Part shown: positions 49,080 to 61,049 of the stretch, piece after piece
Position numbering within the stretch: the first letter of the stretch is position 1
Layout of the letters: each line of letters opens with the position of its first letter
Assembly: GCA_005281725.1 (NCBI GenBank)
Contig: SSBO01000003.1
Location: forward strand, 2,345,824-2,409,823
Length of the DNA stretch: 64,000 bases
Direction: 5' to 3'
DNA from: Wuchereria bancrofti
Taxonomy: Eukaryota; Nematoda; Chromadorea; Rhabditida; Onchocercidae
Notes under the pieces: generated by a model
Told to the model about the DNA's origin: nothing
The model's database searches: none
Seen by the model: only the letters and a program-made list of their open reading frames with translations
Made by a program: the position numbers and the translations under genes

Positions 49080-49851
49080 CTGTGAATAAATTTTATTAAG
49101 TTTATTTAACAGCAATTGAAAATTCTCAAGGTATTGAAACAGTGGACACTATTTGATTTATCTACTGTTCAAAATGTCCAATGTTAAGAGCATTTCTTCT
49201 ACACAAGTCAATACGCATCATAATAGTTTTCTATAGCCACTATGAAAAGGTGCAAGCCTCAGAGCACACCTAGTTGAAAGGATTTCAAATTAAACACTAC
49301 ACGAAAAGTTGAAGGTTTTTTCGAGATAAAGTCATATGAACGGACGTAACTCTCAGTGAAAAGAACTACTTTCTTCGCTCCCTGCAAGGAAATTGAAGTT
49401 AACAAGCAAAACTGAAGACAAGTTATGCAGTAATTTTCAAAACAGATCAAAACGCGACACCTGTTTGGGCCGCGTTATTAGGGAAGTCCTCACGTGGAAA
49501 TGAAGACTTGGCATTTCAAATTGAGGGGTTTAGGTTCAATTCGTTTTTAAAAGGGTTCGAAGTAGGGAGGATGGGTATTTTAGGTGTGGGAAAAAAGACA
49601 GAGATTGCTAGAATTCACTCTGGGACACATTTATGCAGCAGTGGTGGAAGAATTAACTGGGTAGTATTTCGCGTGACAAAATGTTGAGAATACTGTTGGG
49701 TATGACGAGTAATGAAGATTTTTAAAATGTAAATTGGTGAATTCGAACTATTTATCAGTGTTTGTAAAAAGTGTGATCCCAATACATAAGCTTATTATAT
49801 AGGCCCTCTGACAAAAAGTTTGCAGAACTAATTTTCAGGCTTTAAACTAAA
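49080..49851. other. Divergent promoter region between RBM28-like and URM1 genes
   Basis: About 770 bases between two genes transcribed away from each other; likely a shared promoter. An exon-like minus-strand frame at 49259-49381 (between a ttgcag acceptor and a gtgtgc donor) does not resemble an RRM and was not accepted. For URM1, an attttcag acceptor ends at 49838, thirteen bases before its ATG. Confidence 0.5.
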
Positions 49852-50166
49852 ATGGGTGTTTTAAGTTTGAAACTCGAGTTTTCTGGTGGTGCAGAATCGT
49901 TGTTTGACATGCAGAGAGAATTCGATGTTCAGGTGCCAAATGATTCAGGGCCATTATTAATTAGTGATTTGGTGCGATATATCAATATTAACCTAATACC
50001 GGACAAATCAAGGTCTCATCTACTGGTAGATAAGGACGGCGAAGGCGTACGACCAGGAATATTGGTGCTTGTTAATGATGTGGACTGGGAGGTGCTTCAA
50101 GGGCCTAAAACAGTACTAGAAGATGGGGACATCGTTTCATTTATCTCTACTTTACATGGCGGATGA
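49852..50166 (+). CDS. URM1: Ubiquitin-related modifier 1 (URM1)
   Basis: Sulfur-carrier and ubiquitin-like protein. After thiocarboxylation of its C-terminal glycine it donates sulfur for the 2-thio group of wobble uridine in cytosolic tRNA-Lys, -Glu and -Gln, and it can conjugate to proteins under oxidative stress. The single exon encodes 104 residues, like the family (about 100). Visible landmarks: LKLEFSGGAESLF at the N-terminus, DLVRYININLI, a GVRPGILVLVNDVDWEVLQG segment, LEDGDIVSFISTLHGG with the essential terminal Gly-Gly. The start is set by the conserved N-terminus and an acceptor 13 bases upstream. No introns, unlike most neighbours. Confidence 0.96.
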   Translation: MGVLSLKLEFSGGAESLFDMQREFDVQVPNDSGPLLISDLVRYININLIPDKSRSHLLVDKDGEGVRPGILVLVNDVDWEVLQGPKTVLEDGDIVSFISTLHGG

Positions 50167-50732
50167 TGACTTTCCTTTGTTTTTCTGTGTTTTCTATGCA
50201 AACATTTGACTGAATGCATATGAATTTGCACATTATTCATTTTGTTATATGTTATTATGGGTCTGTAATGTATGAAAATTCTGTCATATGTCATATGTAA
50301 CCAATATCTTATTCTGGTATTGCTGTACTTTGCATACTGGTGTTGCCGATATATTAATGTACTCGCATATTGGTGTCACTATACTCAACTGAAATTCAAA
50401 GTCGACTCATCTCGATATTCATTTCGATGCCAAAAATTAAATTCATTACAATTCAAAAACAGCGGGAGACCTTTTTCTGCAGTTTTTGTACGGCAGCTTT
50501 TTGTTTTTCATTTGAACTTAAACTGCAGATAAAAATATATAAATATTAAGGACCGATTACATTAAAATATTAAATAACTGGTTAAACACAAGACCGGAAT
50601 CAATTTTATGATTTTGTATCTGAAAGTTCTTCGAACAATTCCGCAAACGTACACATGTGCGCTTGTTTGTACAGCCTTCGACTGATGCAAAATCTCTTCG
50701 AATTCTACGGCGAAAACAACACTGTGACCTGG
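50167..50732. other. 3' regions of URM1 and the aquaglyceroporin (convergent)
   Basis: About 570 bases between the URM1 stop (plus strand) and the aquaglyceroporin stop (minus strand). Probably the two facing 3' UTRs. A plus-strand frame at 50272-50532 has no recognisable features. Confidence 0.5.
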
Positions 50733-52623
50733 TCATAGTAATCTTTCAGAATCTTGTCTTAATCCGTTTTTTTGACCTATTTCGCATTTGTCGTTGACAT
50801 TTACCGCTGTTACTACCGGTTTCGGAATATGAAAACCGATGAAAAACTGATATAAGTATACGCCAATCACAGCACCCACAATTGGCGCCAGTAATGGAAC
50901 GAGAAAAAAGTAGTGATGGAATCTGAAAGAATGAAAATTTAGACAAATTTCAGAAAATTTTGAGAGAGCAAATTAAATTGATGGAAAATTGAAGCACTAA
51001 CGTAAAAAGCTGAGTGCCATAACCGATTAAAGAGGCAAAAATCCGTGCCCCAAAATCGCTAGCTGGATTGACCGGAGAACCCATATTCAAGCCACAGCAC
51101 ATCGAAATTGTTGTTGCGATTGTACCGAAGAGAGCTGGCATTAAATTTCTTGGTATTTGGTTCTTCGGTTCGCAGCAGAATGCGACAAAAAGGCCAATTA
51201 GACTGGTGCCAGCCATCTAAAACTATGAATGAGAAGTTGAAATGAGTTATCGGACAAAAAGTAACTTACTGGGAAATCAAACAGTACTTTCACTATGAAA
51301 GTCTGTTTTGTTAATTTATTGTTAAGTTGTGTTAAAGGGGCGATTTAATGAATTTTATAAACAGAAGAAAGACAAACTTGATCGATAAAGGCGCCAGTAT
51401 TTGAGAGATAAGCCCGTGGGAATGACGCGAAAATTATTCCCGTCGCATTTGGCCCACTTATTGCTCGGACTCCTCCATCAAAGGCATTTATTGCCTCTGA
51501 AAACGGTGAAAGTTGTGTAAGTCCCAGTAAGAAATTATTTGCTTAATTACATTTAATTTACTTCATTGCACCTTTCCAATAGATATCGACGAAATTTACC
51601 ACTGTAAACTAAATACATTATCCCTGCGCCAAATGCGGCGCCAAGTGTTTGTGCAATGAAATATAGAAGACTATGAGTGAAAGATATCTTTCCCAGGATG
51701 CATAGAGCAGCTGTTACTGCCGGATTCACATGTCCACCTGAAAATTAGTGTAATTATACATACAATTTCAATGTATCCTTAAAACACAAATACAACATTG
51801 TAATAAAAATATGGCCAAGTAGTTTTCATTCCTAAAACTTATGGCCAAGTAGGATCGATTCAAAATGCTAAGAAGATTAAGTCCTAATCTGTGGTAGCCT
51901 AGCAAGCGTTTGTACTTGCAGCAATATCTAATATTTCTGTCTACCACAATGTCAAGTTAACGTTTTTAAGAGACTAATTCTAATATAAATAGTTATTGGA
52001 AAAACAGTTTGGCATATGGCAGAAATATAAAAATGTAAAAGTTCATAACTTTTTCGGTAAGACATGAATCCGGAATTTATCACTTATTGTCAGACACACA
52101 ACAGTCAGAATTTGAGTTTTCGTTTCAGCTTCTTTATGTGAGCTACAGTTTTCTTCATTTAATTTGATAGTTTCAGGTAAAGAACAACTTCGTTTCAGGT
52201 AAAGAACAACTTCGTAAAGGTATTGTAAGTTACCCGAAGTTTCCCATGCAACATAAACTGATAGTGCGATCGCTAGTCCCCAGCCAAGATTAATTTGTAT
52301 CGGAGAGCTTGCTGTTCCGGAACTGAGTACGAACTGAGCCATCACGCCAGTACCAATGAACTGAATTCTCCATCAAATTTATTTCCTGATCAGACGACAG
52401 AAAATCTTCTCTTAGCTTACCGGAAGAAGTGCATTATATTCTTTGAGAAAGGACTAAGTTTTAGAATATCAAAAAAGTTCAAGGTTCAAATTTCAATAGA
52501 TTTAAAATAACAAAATGAAATACTAACTCTTAGAAGAGCGGTGCCATAAAATTCAGCAAGCAAATTACGAGCCAATTCTTTTTCTATGCGTCCATATTTT
52601 TTGAGGCGTTCCATGTGATGCAT
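50733..52623 (-). CDS. Aquaglyceroporin (MIP family channel)
   Basis: Six-helix water/glycerol channel of the plasma membrane. Six exons in transcription order: 52623-52528, 52360-52234, 51737-51600, 51496-51378, 51216-51002, 50922-50733; all in frame, 294 residues. The first half-helix motif is GGHVNPAV (NPA at 79-81), followed by AQTLGAAFGAGI. The long loop with DGGVRAISGPNATGIIFASFP, then FIDQ, is typical of AQP3/7/9-type aquaglyceroporins. The second motif is SPVNPASDFGARIF (NPA at 210-212): the Asp after it (214) marks aquaglyceroporins, but the preceding residue, normally the selectivity-filter arginine, is serine (213). The C-terminal helix has FFLVPLLAPIVGAVIGVYLYQ. Start: two in-frame ATGs (MHHM); an attag acceptor ends five bases upstream of the first. 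The worm paralogue cannot be assigned. Confidence 0.9.
52171..52214. repeat. Perfect 22-bp tandem duplication in an aquaglyceroporin intron
   Basis: TTTCAGGTAAAGAACAACTT plus CG occurs twice head to tail (52171-52192 and 52193-52214) with no differences, so it is recent. It lies just outside exon 2. Confidence 0.9.
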
Positions 52624-54874
52624 TGTGTCTAATATGAAATTTGTATGCAAATTCTGAAATGCATATGAAGTTTCTAAAATTTCGCAAAATCTTCAAATCA
52701 CGGTTTTAAACAATATTATCTATTGCAGCATTAAAGAACTCGCACAAATACTAGGCCAGAAGGCGTCCCTCGAGCAAAATTTGTAGCCAAGTATTCCAGA
52801 TGATAAATTGCAGGCGCTGAATTGAAATAATTGAATCGTTCTGGCTGTTATGTAATCAATAACGGTCCTTTCAATCATCCAATCCCACCCAGATTTTTCG
52901 ATTTAGAATTAGAATGGAGCGCGAAGGTCAGATTTAGATCAGTTTTTATGATTGTCGCAGAAGTGAAACAATCTCAAAAAGTCGTTGAAAATAAAAATTA
53001 TTTCTTCAGATGAAAAAAAGAAATTTCTTTTAAAATCACTTGAACAGAGGGAGATAGTGCTTGAAAAATTACAGTCGAAAGGGAAAAGAAATTAATGATA
53101 GCAAATTTATTTGACATTTCTCACTGATACTCTGAATGAGTTATATTTAAACAAAATGTCGAGAAAAGTACAGATTTTTTTCAATTTTTGACCGCTTAGA
53201 GCAATAAAATTGATTTAATAGATGAAAAAAAATCACGTGAAAATATTGCTTTCATTGACGTTCCGAAGCCTGAGAAAAGAATGAATGATGGGATGACAAT
53301 GCTTACATTAAATTAAATTTGCTTTACATGAAGCCATTCACAGCATATTAAGCATTGAATGATGAGTGTTGGATAAAGCATTTCTTACACAATTTTAAAT
53401 GAAACAGTCGTTGGTCTTAAGAATACTCAAACAAGACTGTCTTCAGTTTACTAATTTTTATCTTGAAGATTTAACACAGAATTATTTTAATTATTTCGAC
53501 ATATAAAATTATTTCGGTTTTCTGACATGGCACCAGGTGGTAACCAGCTGATAATAACTGAATTCAAAGTCTATCAGTTTAAGTTGCACTTGCCAAGCGT
53601 AACTGTTAACTTTGTTGTACTGAATAGAGCATAGAGTTTAAATTTGGATACATGATTCCTTTTTTTTTTATCGCTGACTTTATTTAATATCAGTGCTGCT
53701 TAGATAAAGGTAACATTTACTGAAAATATCCAGTCTGAATACTCAAACAAAATCACAACGAGGAAAGTTGAAACAGTTGAGTACATAGAGAATTAGTTAA
53801 AAGCGAAAGAACAAGCTAGACAGAGCCATATAAAAGCCTAGTCCTTATTTTATCTAATTATGGGTTAGACTATCTGCTATTCATGGGCCAATATGATGCA
53901 ATTTGATTTAATTGTAACTTTCGTGACTGTCCCATTTCGTTATTCTCATTATAATCGAAGTGAAACTATGATCAATAAATCAGATTAATCAATCTACCAG
54001 ATATGCCATGTGTCCAATTCATCATAATATTCCTTTACTCATTCAAATATTTATAGTCTACTAACCTTTTATACTTACACTAGTGTCTACCCAATGAATT
54101 TATCACTGTACTAAGCAATGAAAATGATGCAGTAACTACTTTTTGTATTGGTGCAACATATGTTCGATAATATATCTGAAAAACATACATAACACAACAG
54201 AAGAAATTCAGACTATAAACGCATATGACTTTTTCATAGAGATACGTCCTGCATTTCAATTGTTATCCCATCTTTTCGATGTAAGCCATAATTTTTGCAC
54301 CTAATTTGTTGATTTCAACTACAGAATAACTTAACAAATATATTACAAATTACCCGCTGCTATATATTGATAGTTGCGGGTATATTTGTTACACTTGAAC
54401 CTTGTTCAACCTGTTTTTTGACATTGAACCTGTTTTTGTTACCTAAACAGAGAGGGAGGGAAAGAGGAAGAAGGAGAGAGAAAGTTGGGATAAGATAAAT
54501 TAGGACAGGAATAGGCACAGGAGCAGAATGATCCCAGTTTCTCAACAATTAACCTAGGCCACATCGGATGTATTGCAGCTTCATCAAATTACAACAGCCA
54601 TTGGCAATTTTTTTAAACATGTTTCGTTTCTCGTTGGCATGTTCTGTCACCTACAGTATTCGTCTTTTCTTATGGACTTCGTTTTACTGTAAGTGAACGT
54701 CATATCGATGAGAGGTACGGTACAGCATATTTGATTATAAATCTGTCGTTTAATTTTAAAAATACATTGGGTGTTAAGATTAACAATCATTTGCACAAGT
54801 GTCTCTTAGGTATATGACGTTCTGTGGAATAAATTTTTGTGTGTGATACTTCTTTGTGAAAGAAATTATTGCAG
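52624..54874. other. Divergent intergenic region between aquaglyceroporin and XPC
   Basis: About 2.25 kb separating two genes transcribed in opposite directions. Contains a polypurine tract (54449-54485, AGAGAGGGAGGGAAAG type). No gene recognised; probably holds both promoters. Confidence 0.5.
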
Positions 54875-57800
54875 ATGTCAAGTGTTGTCCAACGACGCAG
54901 TCGTAGACTTCAGGAGAAAAATAAGGTGGAGCTCAATGATAAATCATGGACTACTGCGGATCTCTTGAGTAGCTCTGTGTCAAATTACAGTAAGTTATTT
55001 CAGTGTACTCACTGATTTATCTAACAAATAGCAACATATAAATGCAAAGATGGTACTAGTTTATTAGTAGTTAAAGATTAATCGGTTCGAATTAAATGAT
55101 TTTTGAATTCATTGAATCTTCGTCTAGTTAGGTGGGATTATTTCCAAATGCTTAAACAGAAATCAAATTTTATTCTGTGCTATTCATCTTCTGTTGAAAA
55201 ATAGGAAACTATAGAACTGAAATAAAATTGATACTTAAGAATAAGAATACGTCAACATGTCAAAAAAAACATGATGATTAGCCTCAGAAAAAAAAACAGA
55301 ATGTTGTCGTAGCTGTTATTTAAGCCGTAACTTCAATTTAACATTTAAAGTCTAATTAGTGCCTTATAAATTCATTTTAATCAGATTCCACTATTTTCTA
55401 GGTATCGCAGAGAAAAATACTGCTATTTCTTCTCCCAGAAAGAACACGAGAAAAAGGAAAAGAAATATTTCCACTTCTGAAGATCAGTTACAGAATGTTG
55501 TGGTAAAGCAAGCGATAAAAGTTAAGGGTGATAAAGAGGATGAAAAGTTGAAAAATAAAAATGCTACTAAAGAAGCAAAACAAAAACGGCGATTTCCAAA
55601 GAAGTTGGCAGGTAGAACTGGAAGAATACAAAGTAAGTTTCCATAGTTCTGAAAAAATGGTATTTTGAAGTAAGGTTAATCATCATTTATCACTAATTGT
55701 GTGCTTATTCAGTATACGTCACAATGAAAGTTAAAGGCGGCCAAAAGTGAAAGTAAAAGCGATCGAAACGGTGGAAGCTCGAACAGCACGCTATATCAGG
55801 CAACGCAACATATCAACACACTGCTACAACCATTTGCTATATAGATAAATTTTTGACAATTTCAGATCCCGCACCAAAAAAGGAATTAAATAAAAAAAAA
55901 GAAAAATGTGAAGAGCAAAATGCTACGCCTAATTTATCATGCGATGGAAATAGTTCTACTTGTTCGGATGATGAGTGGGAAGATGTTGATGAATTCGATT
56001 TCTGTAACACTGCTGTAGCATTAACTGATTCAATTGAAGTAACAATTAAAAAACCAAAAGTGAAAGTAAAGGCGATCGAAACGGTGGAAGCTAGAAGAGC
56101 ACGCTTTATCAGGCAACATGTCAATCAAAAACTTCGTGAACGGTTAACCAATTGCCACAAGGTTTTTTTTTGATATTTCGAATAAAAAAAGGTTGAAATA
56201 ATAAGGTAAGAAAAACAGAAGCAGAAACTGACTGGTAAATGATATACATGTTGATATTTATAGTGAATGTTTTTCGCCACGAATATTAAAAGCATCCATT
56301 CATTCGCTTACATTGTTTGCCAAGAACATTAAATAATTTGTACATCTTTTAGATGCACTTGCTTTGTTACATTGCACATTTGCGTATATGGGTAAAGACA
56401 CTACTGCGTGAACATTATTTGGTGTCATTGTGTTTATCAGTGATACCTGAGCAATTTATCTCAGCAGCTTGTCCTGATTTCGATATTACAGTAGCAGGAA
56501 ATTTTCTTCATTGGTTCAAAACAACATATCAATCAACCGAAAAAGTTTGTGTGGCTAAGGGTGATTTCACTGATGCTCAGGTTTTGTTTTCACAAGCTTA
56601 ATAGTCATTTCGTTATCTAACCCTTCCCAAAAATTGGAATTATTGAAGTGTTATTCTTTGCGGTATTAAGAGCAATTCATAATCAGTGTTATATGCTTAA
56701 TATTTGCTATTAACTTTAAAGTTTTTTAGTTCACTTCAGTAAGCTGATAAGCCAGTTTGAGATTAGGCTTCATTTTTTCAGTTGCATCGGTTGGAAGAAT
56801 TAATTGCTGGGCAGTTTTATGAAACCGATAAAGATTTGGCATCTGTAAGATTTATTTGGAAGTGATTTAATATTCTTCGTAATTTTATATTTCTTCCAAT
56901 AATTTCTCGGAGATATAACTTAAAAAGTTGATGTGCAACGATTATTTTTGGTTTTTCTCTTAGCTTTTACATTCATATTGCTAGTTTTATAAATACAACT
57001 TTCACCAATTATTAACCGTTTGGTTAATAACCTGATTGGTTTTAATCTAATAGATGCCCTTGTCCAAAATTCGAAGCTTTGGTGCATGTATTATCTCTAG
57101 AATTGCCATAGTTATTCACATTGGCTTAATGATAATGACATAATATTCAATAAAATGCGAAGTGAGCATTATTTCACACTTTAATCCATTGTGATACAAT
57201 TTCCTTAACACTTCACTTTATTTTGTGGGTATTAACTTATTTTCAGCTCTTGTTTTTGAATCTCATTGCTCTGAAGCAAACAGCTCGCATTTGTCTATCG
57301 TGTCAGCCAATGCCGTTCAAACTGGTATTTTTTCTAGTACTTATTGTAGTTATCGCATGCATGCAAATTAAAAAAAAAAAACAAAGAAACGTTTAATGTA
57401 TTTTTTAAAAATTAGTAGTTAAAATTCATAGGTAAGATTACTATCTAAAATAAGAAATTTTCAGACAATGCGACGGCCTTTGGAAGCGGTTCAGTCTCTC
57501 ATCGATTATTATGGGTCAAGAAAGCTTACAGCTAATGATTATATGGAATGGCCGGAAAAACTAGAAGAGACGGTAGAAAAAATTGTACTTTTTGGCAGCG
57601 AAAATCAAGATGGAAATGATAGTACGTCGGTTGACAAACTGAATCTGAAGAGGAATTATTGGGTGGAATTTTGGGATGAGAATTCACGTCGCTGGATATG
57701 TAATATTTTTTTTTCTAATTCTATTGATTTAGACAGCACAATTTAGTGCAAATTTTAGCATTTTGACTCTTTAATTACTTAAATATAACTTGGATATCTT

Positions 57801-60800
57801 TAGATCAATTATCCTTTCCGTATTTCAGGTCTGGATCCATGGACTGGATCGACTAATAGGCCAGAAGCAATAGAAGCCAATGCTACCTCACCTGTGCATT
57901 ACGTTCTTTGTATTGATAACGGCAAATTTCGTCGTTTTTCTTTTTTTTTCGAGTTTAACTATATTTCTTAATAGTATCATTCCTTTTATAGCTATTACAA
58001 AATTGAGTTTTTCTGTGATTTGCACTGTAGTTTGATAGATGCAAAGTCAAAAATCATATAATAAACAGACAAAATACTAATTATTATGCGATACAAGAGA
58101 TCTATGGTTGATAGTTGAAAGTTACCGGTTTTTTTTTTTCTAATATTAAAATCTGGTTCTGCTCCACTTCATTTTTGGTTTAAAAAAAAGAAAAATTAGA
58201 ATAGGTTTAGTTTTTATTTCAGATTTTATTTTGTAGAATATGGAATGCGTGATGTAACAGCACGTTATTCTTCCAAATATCTGACACCTGCTATTCGACG
58301 ATTGTGGGTAAATCAGGACTGGTGGAACGATACATTAGAGGTTATTTTTGATTTAAATTTACTCATCATATAATATTATAACTCTTTAAATTGATTTCTT
58401 TACTCTTTAAATTCCACTCTTTTGAAACTGAGCATTGCTTTTAGCTTTATCAGAGTAAAAATGTAGTGCGTGATCGACTCGAAGATGTTGCGATCCAGGA
58501 ATATCTCTTTTCCATACCAAAACCAACGTCAGTATCAGAGTACAAAAATCACCCGTTGTAAGTGCATAGTTTTTTCTACAGTTAAAGTACAAGCAAAAAA
58601 ACTTTTTAATTAATGAGGCCGTGAGATATTCGTATTCCATTCTTATTCTATTTTATTGAAACTAAATGGATATCCTGAGCCACGCAGCATACTATGCTTT
58701 TAAATATCTCAATATTTAAACATAAAGCTATCTTAAATTGCAAATTGTTAAGAAATTGTTACCATAACCGAAAAAGAATTTTTTCTGAAAAAGAAAACAA
58801 AAGCTTTAGCTAGAAAAAGTTATAAAACAAAAGTTTCATGTATAGTTTCTTTGGTTTACATGTCATTTGTTTCTCTGAATATATGTGTAAGTTTTATATC
58901 CAGTTATGGAATAACAAAAAATGTGGAAAATGTCACTAATATGGAAAATGTCACTGATGTGTATTGTTTTCATCTATTATTGGCTGAGACAGTATCAAGA
59001 AAAATCACTTTTCGAAATTTCTTTTTTAGATATGTGTTGGAGAAGGATTTATCCAAATATGAGGCAATATATCCAGAAAATCTGCAACCTATAGGTAAAA
59101 TCAAGGATCTTAACATCTATTTGCGAAGTTCAGTTCATAAACTTGAGGGCACAATAAATTGGATGAAGCAACTTCGATCTATTAAAGTAAATCAATTTTG
59201 CGAAATTCTTTGTAAAACGTATTCCATTGTTTCATATTGTATTTCATTGAAATATTTATTATATTGCAAAATTTTATTATGTTTCAGCCTAACGAAAAGC
59301 CATACAGAGTTGTACAAAAAAGGTCCTGCAGTCGTGTCTCATCAGAATATGGTGGACCGAAAACTGTTGATTTATACGGCCGGTGGCAAACGATACCATA
59401 TATCACTCCTAAAGTTGTTGATGTAAAAATCTTGACCTTTTATTGCTCCTTAATAGAAACTAATGATATTGGTAAAGAAGAAGATGGTTTTCGATACTCC
59501 ATTATAACTTTTACTTCTAATTTTTAATATGAGCTTTGAATCATATACCATTTACCACAGTCTTTTTTGCACCCTTCTTCGCTTTTTTTTTACAGTCAAA
59601 TAGCCAAAGTTAAAAGGTCTGAATTGTGGAGGTGAGCTGACCAAATGTTCATTCTGCCATTTTCAGGGTCGTGTGCCTCGCAATGAGTTTGGCAATTTAT
59701 ATGTTTACAAGAGCAGTATGGTACCAGACGGTTGTGTTCATCTACAGTTGAATGGATTGGTAGCTATAGCTCGCAAACTTGGTATTGACTGTGTTCCGGC
59801 GGTTGTAGGATGGAATCACTGTAGAGGGGGTACTCATCCCATGTTAGTTGTTTTCCATGAGACTTTAAGTTTTCTAGATGGTTTAGCGACTGTTAGACAG
59901 TTAAACTTAAAAAATTAAACTCGTTTAAAACACGAAATACAATTTGCTTTACATTTTCCTTTTTTCTAATTTTCCAAAACTGAAGAGATTTTACAATTTT
60001 ATTCTCATTAGTTGCATGATAAATAATGATTTATCAAACACTTTTCTTTTGAAACTTCGTACCAGAAGAATCTGAGAACCTGTAACTTTCAGATTTTGTA
60101 TCATTCACTTTTCGATATTTGCTCTGGATGTAAATTGTGAAGAGCTGTATCCGTGGTGACATGCTTTCCACTGATTGACTAAAACGTTTGAATGATTCTT
60201 CCTAATTTTGACAAACATCCAGTGAAATCGGTTTTATCGTTAGTTTTCTAACTAGTAGTTTCAGTCTCGACGGATGCGTAGTTTTAAAGAAGCATGAAGA
60301 TGAACTTCGAGAAGCTTGGTCGAAACAATATGAAAAAAAGAAATTAGCCGCAAAATTGGTTGGTTAAACAGCGATATTTAAACTTTTTGTCGCTAAGATT
60401 TCATTTTCGGCTTAAAAAAAGAATTGGAACTAAGAAAAAGCCAGCATTTTTGTGAATATATGATTTTCAGAGGCGAACACAACGAGCTATTAAAAACTGG
60501 CGGAGATTGGTGAAGGGACTGCTAACGTTGAGAAAAGTTCGCGCTAGATTTGCTTCTAAGGATCACCGTTTGTTGGTAAGATATGTTATTTCCACATTTT
60601 CCACTTTCATTATACTGTATTATATAATGCAGCTTATTTCTTCTGTTGTTGACACTATACTGAAAGTATATTCGTTTTTCCGTTGTGTAGTATGATCGTT
60701 TGTTACACGGTTACAAAACTTTTGTAGTTATATTTTATTCTACCTTCAATTTAAAAAGGGTTCTAGCTAAAGGTAGTTATGTTCTAGTAATAGCATAAGT

Positions 60801-61049
60801 GCAGCCCAAACACTATATTACTTCTCTGAAGTACCTTATGATTTTGGTTATAAGGCCATTCTTTTAATGCGCTATCAGATCTTTGCGGTGTATATTCCGT
60901 TTAGTTGGTAATTTTATGTTTTGCAGTGTGTTGACGAAAAGTTAGAGAATGATGAAAAAGTTGAGGAGAACGTGACAATGACAAATGATGAAGGAACACT
61001 TGCTTGGCCCCTAACTGTATACAGCTTGCCCGATATTAATTCGAAATAA
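54875..61049 (+). CDS. xpc-1: DNA damage recognition protein XPC/RAD4
   Basis: Nuclear damage sensor that starts global-genome nucleotide excision repair. Sixteen exons: 54875-54989, 55402-55632, 55866-56161, 56353-56580, 56782-56844, 57247-57324, 57465-57699, 57829-57921, 58237-58340, 58445-58557, 59030-59186, 59288-59422, 59667-59842, 60265-60358, 60471-60575, 60927-61049; about 781 residues. The N-terminus is basic and disordered (RRSRRLQEK, KNTRKRKRN), then acidic. The transglutaminase-like fold covers about 200-490 (ARICLSCQPMPFKL; YWVEFWDENSRRWICLDPWTG; RDVTARYSSKYLT). The DNA-binding BHD1 starts near NHPLYVLEKDLSKYEAIYP; BHD2 has LYGRWQTIPY and GRVPRNEFGNLYVY; BHD3 has ARKLGIDCVPAVVGW and HPILDGCVVL. 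The intron after exon 8 seems to use a GC donor. The ATG follows an attgcag acceptor directly. An exon-3 fragment is duplicated in intron 2. Confidence 0.93.
55741..55804 (+). pseudogene. Partial duplicate of XPC exon 3 in the preceding intron
   Basis: 64 bases starting CCAAAAGTGAAAGTAAAAGC match the 3' part of XPC exon 3 (56053-56116) with four substitutions. A ttattcag acceptor-like site lies just upstream. The copied frame runs on into a stop after about 20 unrelated codons and has no obvious donor, so it is probably a dead exon fragment. Confidence 0.8.

Noticed and set aside
49259..49450. Possible upstream exon of the RBM28-like gene on the minus strand
   Set aside because: Has acceptor- and donor-like ends but the peptide (GAKKVVLFTESYVRSYDF) does not look like the missing RRM, and its joining to the ATG exon is not supported.
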